DNA of 60,167 nucleotides, from assembly GCA_019694555.1 (NCBI GenBank), contig JAIBBS010000025.1, positions 1 through 60,167 of the forward strand, written 5' to 3'. This DNA comes from Nannocystaceae bacterium. Its GTDB lineage: Bacteria; Myxococcota_A; Polyangia; Nannocystales; Nannocystaceae. The notes beneath the pieces were generated by a model. The model did not search any database. It had not been told where the DNA came from and saw only the letters and a list, made by a program, of their open reading frames with translations. Positions within the stretch are counted from its first letter, which is position 1. Every line of letters starts with the position of its first letter. The translations under genes and the position numbers were made by a program. Shown piece by piece: positions 53,494 to 60,167 of the stretch.

Positions 53494-55084
53494 CGCGCGC
53501 GACCCACCGCTGCGCGACGACCTCGTCACGCTCGCGATCGCGACCACCGGCAGCCTGTGGCTCGCGCTCGGGGCTCCGCCGCAGGGGCGCACGGCGCTCA
53601 TCTGGCTGGGCTTCGTGCCGCTGGGCTGGGCCGCGCATCGGCTGGCGCAGCGACGCGCGCGGCGGCGCTTCTTCGCGGGTTGGCTCGGCGGCCTGTGCGT
53701 GGGCATGGTCGGCTTCCCGTGGTTCGGCGAGATGCTCGAGCGCTTCGCGGGGCTGCCGGCGGCGCTCGCGTGGGCGGGGCAGGCCGCGTTCTCGGCCTGG
53801 ACCGCGGTGCCGTTCGGGCTGTGGTGCATCGCGGTCGGGGCCGCGCCGCGCCGCGGCGTGTGGGCGTGGGCATGGCCGGCGGTGCTGTGGGTCGCGCTCG
53901 CGGCACTGTGGCCGGCGGTGTTCCCGTACAGCGTCGTCATCGGCTTTGCCGAGATGCCGCAGTGGATGCAGGCGGCCGAGCTCGTCGGGGTCGCGGGCTG
54001 CGAGGCGCAGGTCGTCGCCGCAGGCATGCTGCTGGCGCTGGCGCTGCAGGCCGACGGCCGGGCTGCGCGCGCGCGGCTGGGGCTGTCGGCGCTGGCGATC
54101 CCGCTGGTGTCGCTGGCGCTGGGGCAGTGGCGCATGGCCGCGATCGACGACGCGCTCGCGTCGGCGCCGGTGCTGCGCGCGGGCATCGTGCAGCCCAACG
54201 CGCCGCTGCACGCCCGCGATCCGTGGGATCGCATGGTGCGGCTGTGGAGCATGTCGTTCGAGCTCGAGCGGCAGGGCGCGCAGCTGGTGGTGTGGCCCGA
54301 GGCCGGCACGTTTCCCTACCGCACCACGCGGCCGTTCGTGCGCGACTTCGTCGAACCCAACCGCCGGGTCATGCGCGTGCACGCCACGCCGACGATCTTC
54401 GGCGCGGCCAGCATCGATCGCGGCGGGCGCTACGAGTACAACACCGTCTACGCCATGGATGCCGAGGGCACCATCGTGGGCCAGTTCGACAAGAACATCC
54501 TGGTGCCGCTGGGCGAGTACGTGCCCATCGTCGATCCCGACTGGGCCATCTCGAAGCTGCCGAGCATCTCGCACAACATCGCCGGCACCGAGGTCGCGCG
54601 CTTCGTGCTGCACGCCGGCGATCGCGAGGTCGCGCTGGGTCCGGTGGTCTGCTACGAGGACATCTTCGTCGAGTTCTCGCGCCGGGTCGCGGCCCAGCCC
54701 GGGGGCATCGACGCGTTCGTCAACGTCACCATCGACACGTGGTTCGGCTACACCGCCGAGCCGTGGGAGCACCTCGCGCTGGCGCAGTTCCGGGCGGTCG
54801 AGCATCGCGTGCCGATGCTGCGCAGCGTCGCCGCCGGGCCCGCGAGCGTGGTCGATGCCACCGGGCGGCTGGCGGCGAGCGTGCCGCTGCGCGACCCGAA
54901 GATCGGCGAGCCGATCCCGCCCGAGATGCTGCTCGCCGACGTCGGGCTCGCGCGCAACACCGAGCGCGACCCCACGCCGTTTTCGCGCGGCGGTTGGCTC
55001 GCGCGTTGGCTGTGCGTGATCGCGTCGGCGCTGGTGGTGCTGCGCGCCGCGGTGCAGCGCCGGCGCGCGCGGAGGTCGACGTGA
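53483..55084 (+). CDS. lnt: Apolipoprotein N-acyltransferase
   Basis: The 533-residue inner-membrane enzyme adds the third acyl chain to lipoproteins. About eight hydrophobic segments precede a periplasmic nitrilase-like domain with the complete triad: E273 in WPEAG, K337 in FDKNILVPLGEYVP and C390 in VVCYEDIF. A final transmembrane helix (residues ~510-530) follows. The GTG start lies inside the end of the cytochrome gene, with GGAG upstream. The many lipoproteins in this window are its likely clients. The TGA overlaps the rsmE GTG. Confidence 0.94.
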   Translation: MASDARDPPLRDDLVTLAIATTGSLWLALGAPPQGRTALIWLGFVPLGWAAHRLAQRRARRRFFAGWLGGLCVGMVGFPWFGEMLERFAGLPAALAWAGQAAFSAWTAVPFGLWCIAVGAAPRRGVWAWAWPAVLWVALAALWPAVFPYSVVIGFAEMPQWMQAAELVGVAGCEAQVVAAGMLLALALQADGRAARARLGLSALAIPLVSLALGQWRMAAIDDALASAPVLRAGIVQPNAPLHARDPWDRMVRLWSMSFELERQGAQLVVWPEAGTFPYRTTRPFVRDFVEPNRRVMRVHATPTIFGAASIDRGGRYEYNTVYAMDAEGTIVGQFDKNILVPLGEYVPIVDPDWAISKLPSISHNIAGTEVARFVLHAGDREVALGPVVCYEDIFVEFSRRVAAQPGGIDAFVNVTIDTWFGYTAEPWEHLALAQFRAVEHRVPMLRSVAAGPASVVDATGRLAASVPLRDPKIGEPIPPEMLLADVGLARNTERDPTPFSRGGWLARWLCVIASALVVLRAAVQRRRARRST

Positions 55085-55779
55085 ACCTGCTGCTGCTCGA
55101 TGCCGTCGACGCCGAGGGCCGCGCGACGATCGGTGCCGAGGCCGTCGCGCACGTGCGCACGGTGCTGGGCAAGGGCGTGGGCGACAGCGTGCGCGTGGGC
55201 GTGCTGGGCGGGACGCTGGGCGAGGCCACGATCGAGGCCCACGAGGGCGAGCACATGCGGCTGCGCTGCACGCTGGGCCAGCCGCCGCCGCCCAAGCGTC
55301 CGTTCGAGCTGGTGCTGGCGCTGCCGCGGCCGCCGGTGCTGCGACGCGTGCTGCAGCACGCCACGACCATGGGCGTCGCGCGCATCGTGCTGTGCAATGC
55401 GGCGCGGGTCGAGAAGAGCTACTGGAGCAGCCCCGCGTTGGCGCCGGGCGCCATCTTCGCGCAGCTGCGGCTCGGGCTCGAGCAGGCGCGCGACACCATC
55501 GCGCCGGCGGTGGAGCTGCGCCCGCGGCTGCGCCCGTTCGTGGAGGACGAACTCGCGCGGCGCGGCGACGCGGTGCGGCTGCTCGCCGACGGCAGCGGTG
55601 CGACGACGATGCCGTGCGATCTGACGCAGCCCGCGATCGTCGCGATCGGGCCCGAGGGCGGCTGGGTCGAGTTCGAGCTGGCGCTGTTGGCCGCGGCCGG
55701 CTTCACCGCCGTCACCCTGGGCCCGCGCGCGCTGCGGGTCGAGGCCGCGGTGGTGGCCGCGCTGGCGCGGCTGGGGTAG
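55081..55779 (+). CDS. rsmE: 16S rRNA (uracil-1498-N3)-methyltransferase RsmE
   Basis: The 232-residue SPOUT enzyme has an N-terminal PUA-like part (VAHVRTVLGKGVGDSVRVG) and the knot that binds S-adenosylmethionine: IGPEGGWVEFEL and LGPRALRVEAAVVAAL. It should methylate N3 of U1498 in 16S rRNA. It starts at a GTG overlapping the lnt stop (GTGA). Its TAG stop forms part of a -10-like hexamer for the next gene. Confidence 0.93.
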   Translation: MNLLLLDAVDAEGRATIGAEAVAHVRTVLGKGVGDSVRVGVLGGTLGEATIEAHEGEHMRLRCTLGQPPPPKRPFELVLALPRPPVLRRVLQHATTMGVARIVLCNAARVEKSYWSSPALAPGAIFAQLRLGLEQARDTIAPAVELRPRLRPFVEDELARRGDAVRLLADGSGATTMPCDLTQPAIVAIGPEGGWVEFELALLAAAGFTAVTLGPRALRVEAAVVAALARLG

Positions 55780-55782
55780 CGT
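55777..55782 (+). promoter_or_regulatory. Putative -10 made partly from the rsmE stop codon
   Basis: TAGCGT includes the TAG stop of rsmE and lies six bases before the GTG at 55789. This is the second case in the window of a stop codon inside a predicted -10. Confidence 0.35.
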
Positions 55783-55788
55783 CGGGCC

Positions 55789-56937
55789 GTGTCGCCGCGG
55801 CTCCGCACGCTCGCCTTGGTCGGCGCGACGCTGGGCGGCGGCGCGTGCTTCGACGGCGACGCCACCGTGGGGGCAGTGTGCAGCCAGGCGAGCGACTGCG
55901 GGCCGCACCAGGGCTGCCGCCACGAGCTGTGCGGCCGCTGCGGCGACGGTGCCCACGCCGAGGGCGAGCTGTGCTTCGCGGACGCGGTCGCGGTGACCGA
56001 CGTGCCCGCGGTCGCGTCGGTGCGCGCGGTCGATCTCGACGGTGATGGTCGCGGCGAGCTGCTGTCGCTGGGACCCGACGGCGGCCTGTCGTGGCTGCGG
56101 CCGCACGGCGGCAGCTTGGTCGCGATGCCGCTGCACCCGGGGCCGGTGGCGGCGAGCGCCGACGGTGCGATCGCGGGCGACGACGGTCGCGATCTCGTGC
56201 TCGCCGCGAGCCCGGGCTTGCTGGTGCTCGAGCAGCGCGACGACGCGTTCGTGGGCGTGCAGACGCTGACGTTGCCGCTGCCCGCGGTCGAGGTCGCGAT
56301 CGTGCCGCTGGCCCAGGGGGTCGCGCTGGCGTGGGTCGACGAGGCCGGCTCCGCGTGGCTGCAGCTGCCCGGCGACGACGCGGTGCCGCAGGCGCTGTCG
56401 GTCGGCACCGCGGTGCACCTGGGCCCGGTGGGCCGCTTCGACGACGACGCCCACGACGATCTCGCGGTGGTCGACACGCGGGCCAACCGCGTGCAGCTGC
56501 TGCACGGCGACGGCACCACGTTGGTGCCGGGCGCGACGCTCACGGTCGGGCGCGGACCGGTGGCGGCGATCGGCTGGGATCGCACCGGCGACGGTCGCAC
56601 CGACCTGCTCACGCTCGACGTCACCGGTCGCACCGTGACGATGGTCGACGTCGGTGCCGGCGGAGCGTTGTCGAGTCCGGGCGCGCTGGCCCTGGCCGCG
56701 GCGCCGACCGGTGCGGTCGCGATCGACGGCGACTTCGACGGCGTGCTCGACGTGTTCGTCGGCAGCGTCCGCGGCATCACGGTGTGGCGCGCGGCCGGCA
56801 GCGAGACGCTCGACGCGGTGCACCTCGACACGCGCGCGGTCGACGGCCTGACGCACGCGCGCTTCGGACCGCTGCCGCTGCCGACGCTGCTCGCGGTGCG
56901 CGGCGCGATGCTCGAGCGCATCGAGGTCGATCCGTGA
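55789..56937 (+). CDS. FG-GAP-like repeat lipoprotein
   Basis: The 382-residue product has a signal ending GGGAC (Cys ~20), a short Cys-rich segment (VCSQASDCGPHQGCRHELCGRC) with a CGDGAHAEGELC unit related to the Myxococcus repeat, and a propeller with D-x-D-G-D-G-x-x-E/D type repeats (VDLDGDGRGELLS, RTGDGRTDLLTL, DGDFDGVLDVFV). There is no Ser/Gly linker, unlike the other lipoproteins here. Its TGA overlaps the GTG of the next gene. Confidence 0.8.
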   Translation: MSPRLRTLALVGATLGGGACFDGDATVGAVCSQASDCGPHQGCRHELCGRCGDGAHAEGELCFADAVAVTDVPAVASVRAVDLDGDGRGELLSLGPDGGLSWLRPHGGSLVAMPLHPGPVAASADGAIAGDDGRDLVLAASPGLLVLEQRDDAFVGVQTLTLPLPAVEVAIVPLAQGVALAWVDEAGSAWLQLPGDDAVPQALSVGTAVHLGPVGRFDDDAHDDLAVVDTRANRVQLLHGDGTTLVPGATLTVGRGPVAAIGWDRTGDGRTDLLTLDVTGRTVTMVDVGAGGALSSPGALALAAAPTGAVAIDGDFDGVLDVFVGSVRGITVWRAAGSETLDAVHLDTRAVDGLTHARFGPLPLPTLLAVRGAMLERIEVDP

Positions 56938-57476
56938 ACGCGGCGCGCGGCGTGATCGCGGCGCTGACGTGCGCGGCGCTGGCGGGGCCCGGCCACGCGC
57001 ACGCGCGGCCCTACGCCGGGCCGACGGCGGTCGCCGCCGCCGCGCAGACCGGCGCGCCGCTCGAGGTTGCACCGCCCGCCGCAGCGACGCCGCCGGTCGC
57101 CGCGCCGCGGGACGAGGCGCCGACGACCGTGCCGCCGCCGCGGCTGGACCGGGTGCGCAGCGCCGCGCGGGATCCTCGATCGATCGCGGGCGCGACCGCA
57201 GTCGCGCTGGGGGCCGTGGCGTGGATCGCCGCGATCGTCGGGCTCGGTCTGGGTGCCAACGTCGACGACGAGCTGCTGCCGCTGCGCGACCGCGCCGACC
57301 TCGAGCGCCGCCGCACACTGCTGGCCCGCGGTGCGCTGGCCAATCGCCTCGCGATCGGAGCGGGCGTCGCGGCCGCGAGCGCGGTCGCGGTCGGCATCGT
57401 GCTGATGGCGCTGGGGCGCCGCCGCGAGCGACGGGCCGCGGCCGCGTCGGCGCAGCTGCGTGCACGGACGCCGTAG
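56934..57476 (+). CDS. Membrane protein of unknown function
   Basis: The 180-residue product has a signal-like N-terminus (cleavage near AHA-R) and an Ala/Pro-rich linker. Two hydrophobic helices follow (residues ~83-105 and 140-162) with a charged loop between (LPLRDRADLERRRTLL), and a basic tail ends the protein. This is the common pattern of small myxobacterial membrane proteins coupled to lipoprotein genes. GTGA overlap with the lipoprotein gene shows joint translation. Confidence 0.72.
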   Translation: MNAARGVIAALTCAALAGPGHAHARPYAGPTAVAAAAQTGAPLEVAPPAAATPPVAAPRDEAPTTVPPPRLDRVRSAARDPRSIAGATAVALGAVAWIAAIVGLGLGANVDDELLPLRDRADLERRRTLLARGALANRLAIGAGVAAASAVAVGIVLMALGRRRERRAAAASAQLRARTP

Positions 57477-57505
57477 GCGATCCGCTGTGGCATGCTGTGG
57501 CGGCG

Positions 57506-58678
57506 ATGGGCCCCGCGGGCGAGCGACCGACTCCGAGCGCCGCGCCGGCGTCGCAGCGCGCCGACGGATCGGGATGGCTGCGCGGACCGGCGTGGGACAC
57601 CGCGGTCCTCGCCTACGGCTGGGTGCCGTTCTATCTGTGGGCGGTGTTGGGGCTGGGCCTGGGCCGCGATGGCTTCGGGCTCGCGCCGCTGTCGCGCACC
57701 GCGGGCAGCGCCGCGCTGGCGACCGCGACGGTGGTCGCGCTCGCGATCACCTACGTGCATCGCCACTACACCTTCTTGCTGGTCTACGGCGATCGTCAGA
57801 CCTGGGCCGGGCGCGTGGGTGCGTACGTCTGGGCGCCGCTGGCGGTGATCGCCGCGGTCGCGCTCGCACGCGCGAGCGCCAGCGTGCAGCTGCTGGGCAT
57901 CTCGCCGTGGTTGGTGGTGCTGTTCATCACCGGGGTCTGGAACGTGTGGCACACGCTGCAGCAGCGCTACGGCATCGGCCGCATCTACGCGGCCAAGCTC
58001 GGTGCGCGGCTCGATCAGCAGGGCCGCGGCCGCGACCGGCTCGACCCGGCCGCGCACGCGCGCCGTGATCGCGCGCTGCTGTGGTCGCTCGCGCTGGTGA
58101 CCGCCGCGGCGGTGCTGGTGCTGCGGCCAGCGAGCTTCGCCGGCCACATGCGCGCGCGCCAGGTCCTGCGCACGCTCGCGCCGCTCGTGCAGCCGCCGGG
58201 CGGGACCGTGCTGCTGCTGGTCGCGCTCGCGATCGGCGTGTTCGTGTCGTGGCGGTGGGTCGCCGCGGAGCGGCGCAGCGGCGCGAGCCTGCGCGAGCTG
58301 GCGCCGCGGTGGAGCTTCGTCGCCTCGACCGTGATGCTGCTGGCGGTGTTCGTGGTGCACGGTCCGATCGTCGGCTACCTGTGCTTCGGCACCGCGCACG
58401 CGATCGAGTACGTCGGCTTCGTGCACCACTTCGGCGAGCGCAAGTACGGCGGCGCGCCCCAGCGCAACCTCGCCGCGGCGCTGTTCGGGTCGATCGTGCG
58501 CGCGCCGCTGCCGTTGGCGGCGATGCTGGGGCTGTTCGTGCTGCTGCGACCGTGGGCCGACGAGGCGGTCTACGCGGTCTACTACACCGTGACCTCGCTG
58601 CTGCACTTCCTGTTCGACGGCTGGATCTGGAAGGTGCGGCGGCCCGAGGTGCGTCAGCCGCTGCTGCGGGCGTCGTGA
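57506..58678 (+). CDS. Polytopic membrane protein with conserved histidines
   Basis: The 390-residue protein has about nine hydrophobic segments. Histidines occur at the membrane borders in YVHRHYTF, WNVWHTLQQRYGIGRIY, AHAIEYVGFVHHFGERKY and LLHFLFDGWIWK. Such spaced His clusters are seen in membrane metal-dependent oxidases and desaturase-like proteins, but no named family is recognised. The ATG has CATGCT nine bases upstream and no Shine-Dalgarno. The TGA overlaps the GTG of the phosphatase-superfamily gene. Confidence 0.75.
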   Translation: MGPAGERPTPSAAPASQRADGSGWLRGPAWDTAVLAYGWVPFYLWAVLGLGLGRDGFGLAPLSRTAGSAALATATVVALAITYVHRHYTFLLVYGDRQTWAGRVGAYVWAPLAVIAAVALARASASVQLLGISPWLVVLFITGVWNVWHTLQQRYGIGRIYAAKLGARLDQQGRGRDRLDPAAHARRDRALLWSLALVTAAAVLVLRPASFAGHMRARQVLRTLAPLVQPPGGTVLLLVALAIGVFVSWRWVAAERRSGASLRELAPRWSFVASTVMLLAVFVVHGPIVGYLCFGTAHAIEYVGFVHHFGERKYGGAPQRNLAAALFGSIVRAPLPLAAMLGLFVLLRPWADEAVYAVYYTVTSLLHFLFDGWIWKVRRPEVRQPLLRAS

Positions 58679-60150
58679 CGGACTCGGGCGCGCCAGCTGT
58701 GACGCCCAGCGCCGCGCGCGGCCGCGCGGCGATCGTGTGGCTGCTGCTGCTGCTCGGCGCGTGGGGCTGCTACGCCGCCCGTCGCGAGCTCATCGGCCGC
58801 TTCTTCCGCGACGGCCAGCCCGGCGCACCGCCGTGGCCCGAGCGGGCCGCGCGTGCGCCTGGACCGGCGGCGGCGGCGGTGCGCGTGGTCCTGCTCGACG
58901 GGCTCTCGCGCGCGCACGCGCTGCAGCTGCCGGTGCTCTCGCGCGCGTGCGCGGGTGGCCTCGAGCTCGCGGTCGACGTCGGCTTTCCCACGGTCTCGCT
59001 GCCGGTGCAGGCGGTGCTGTGGGGCGGGCGCACGCAGCAGCAGTCGGGCCTGCAGTACCGCATCGCTCGGCTCGATCCGCCGCCGCCCGACATGCTGCCG
59101 GCGCGCGTGGCCGGCAGCGTCGCGGTGGCGGAGTCGCACCGCGACATCGTGCACAGCTTCGGCTTCGCGCAGGTGCAGCCGCCGCTCGCCCGCGACGACA
59201 TCGAGGCCGCGGGCTCGTCGTGGCGCACGCACGAATTCGCCGCCGCAGCGCGCGAGGCCATCGCCAGCGCCGCGCCGCTGGTGTTCGTGCACGTGTTGCG
59301 CATCGACGAGGCCGGTCACGCCCACGGCGGCGACTCGCCGCAGTACGAAGCGGCCGCGGCCGACGCGGACGCGTGGTTGCAGCAGTGGCTCGACGCCGGG
59401 CCGCCGGGGGCGCGCTGGTGGGTGCTGGCCGATCACGGTCACCGCCCGCGCGGGGGCCACGGCGACGCCGAGCCGGAGATCCGCATCGTCCGCGCGTGCG
59501 TGCTCGGTGGCACCGCGACCGGCGATCGCAGCGCCACGCCGATCCACCTGGTCGACGTGCACCGCGAGCTCGCCGATGCGCTGGGGCTGGCGCCGGTCGA
59601 CGATGCGCCGGGTCGTCCGCTCGCGCAGGCGCTGGCCGACCCACGGCCCGAGCAGACGCTGCCGCGACCCGGCGGCGGGGCGTGGGCGCTCGCGGCGTGT
59701 CTGCTCGCGGCCGCTGCCTGGGTCACGCTGGCCAGCGCCGCCGCGCGCAGGCTCGCGCCGTGGTCGGTGTTGTCGCTGGGCAGCGTGCTGGCGGTGCACG
59801 GCGCGATCACGCTGTCCAACCCCGCGGTGTATCCCCCGCTGGGCGCCGGCGTGTTGCTCGCCGCGTCGCCGGGGTTCGTCTACCTCGCGATCGCGTTCGC
59901 GCGGCGGCCGAGCGCGCGTGCGGTGGTGCTCGCGCTCGCGCTGCCGCTGGGCGCCACGGCGGCGACGGCGATCCTCGCGGGCGTGCCTGCGTCGCTGTGG
60001 CGACCGGCGCCGCCGTTGGTCCCGCGCGCGAGCGCGTGGTGCTCGGTGTGCTTCACCGTCACCGGCGGCGCGCTGGCCACCGTCGCGCTCGCGTGGGCCG
60101 CGGTCGCGGCGTGGCGCGGGCTGCAGGCGGCCCGGCGCGCGCGCGGATGA
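58675..60150 (+). CDS. Alkaline-phosphatase-superfamily membrane enzyme
   Basis: The 491-residue protein has an N-terminal transmembrane helix, an extracytoplasmic catalytic domain (residues ~60-320) and about five C-terminal transmembrane helices. Metal and nucleophile motifs of the type I phosphodiesterase/GPI-ethanolamine-phosphate-transferase group are visible: VVLLDGLSR, PTVSLPVQAVLWGG (Thr or Ser nucleophile), RIDEAGHAHGG and ADHGHRPRGGHGD. The topology matches ethanolamine-phosphate transferases that modify lipid-linked glycans. It is coupled to the upstream membrane protein by a GTGA overlap. Confidence 0.8.
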   Translation: MTDSGAPAVTPSAARGRAAIVWLLLLLGAWGCYAARRELIGRFFRDGQPGAPPWPERAARAPGPAAAAVRVVLLDGLSRAHALQLPVLSRACAGGLELAVDVGFPTVSLPVQAVLWGGRTQQQSGLQYRIARLDPPPPDMLPARVAGSVAVAESHRDIVHSFGFAQVQPPLARDDIEAAGSSWRTHEFAAAAREAIASAAPLVFVHVLRIDEAGHAHGGDSPQYEAAAADADAWLQQWLDAGPPGARWWVLADHGHRPRGGHGDAEPEIRIVRACVLGGTATGDRSATPIHLVDVHRELADALGLAPVDDAPGRPLAQALADPRPEQTLPRPGGGAWALAACLLAAAAWVTLASAAARRLAPWSVLSLGSVLAVHGAITLSNPAVYPPLGAGVLLAASPGFVYLAIAFARRPSARAVVLALALPLGATAATAILAGVPASLWRPAPPLVPRASAWCSVCFTVTGGALATVALAWAAVAAWRGLQAARRARG

Positions 60151-60167
60151 GCCTGCGGGCCGGCGCC
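60147..60167 (+). CDS. Start of a further gene, truncated by the window end
   Basis: An ATG overlaps the preceding stop (ATGA) and reads M-S-L-R-A-G-A to the end of the window. The overlap type is the rule within operons here. Nothing can be said about the product. Confidence 0.4.

Overview
This is about 60 kb of very GC-rich chromosomal DNA with dense coding on both strands and no sign of mobile elements, phage, tRNA, rRNA or CRISPR. The gene content points to a myxobacterium, most likely a Nannocystaceae-type member of the Myxococcota. The signs are lipoproteins with long Ser/Thr/Gly linkers after the lipobox, a Myxococcus-type cysteine repeat, a eukaryote-like Ser/Thr kinase, a sigma-54 response regulator and a type II secretion operon that ends in the delta-proteobacterial GspN. 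This assignment is an inference; no marker gene in the window settles it.

Layout. 1-3.5 kb: methylmalonyl-CoA mutase (mutA partial, mutB, meaB), with an intergenic repeat after it. 3.7-5.2 kb: a propeller-type lipoprotein. 5.4-8.7 kb (minus strand): four translationally coupled genes (SDR, Rid protein, crotonase, acyl-CoA dehydrogenase) that look like a lower CoA-thioester catabolic pathway. The Rid and crotonase members have lost the usual catalytic residues. 8.7-13 kb (minus): a GT-C type membrane glycosyltransferase and a REC-EAL phosphodiesterase. 13.2-14.2 kb: a branched-chain aminotransferase. 14.2-21.2 kb: an MMPL/RND permease, a LolA-like periplasmic protein, a DUF1302-like beta-barrel and a LysM/MepA murein endopeptidase, arranged like an inner-to-outer membrane export path. 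21.2-25.5 kb: an Imm30-like protein with a KPATKA repeat tail, a gamma carbonic anhydrase, a second copy of the intergenic repeat, two Cys-rich lipoproteins and a Ser/Thr kinase. 25.5-27.1 kb (minus): a CPBP protease coupled to a eukaryotic-type D-amino-acid oxidase. 27.1-30.9 kb: a PlsB-like acyltransferase, a GpsA-like protein without the catalytic lysines and an alpha/beta hydrolase, in one coupled operon. 31-34.4 kb: a small secreted protein and two lipoproteins.

34.5-52.2 kb is a complete type II secretion operon: gspC, a sigma-54 regulator, a second gspC, then gspD-E-F-G-H-I-J-K-L-M-N. The prepilin peptidase and a sensor kinase are not in the window. 52.2-55.8 kb: a Fpg/Nei glycosylase, a cytochrome c, lnt and rsmE. 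55.8-60.2 kb: an FG-GAP lipoprotein, two membrane proteins and an alkaline-phosphatase-superfamily membrane enzyme; a further gene begins at the very end.

Two features run across the window. First, nearly every operon-internal junction is a 1-11 base overlap (ATGA, GTGA, TGATG). Second, many operon-first genes have no Shine-Dalgarno sequence; instead a TANNNT hexamer sits 6-10 bases before the start codon, which suggests leaderless transcripts. Lipid and envelope biogenesis (MMPL/LolA/barrel, acyltransferase/GpsA-like/hydrolase, Lnt, secretion) is the dominant functional theme.
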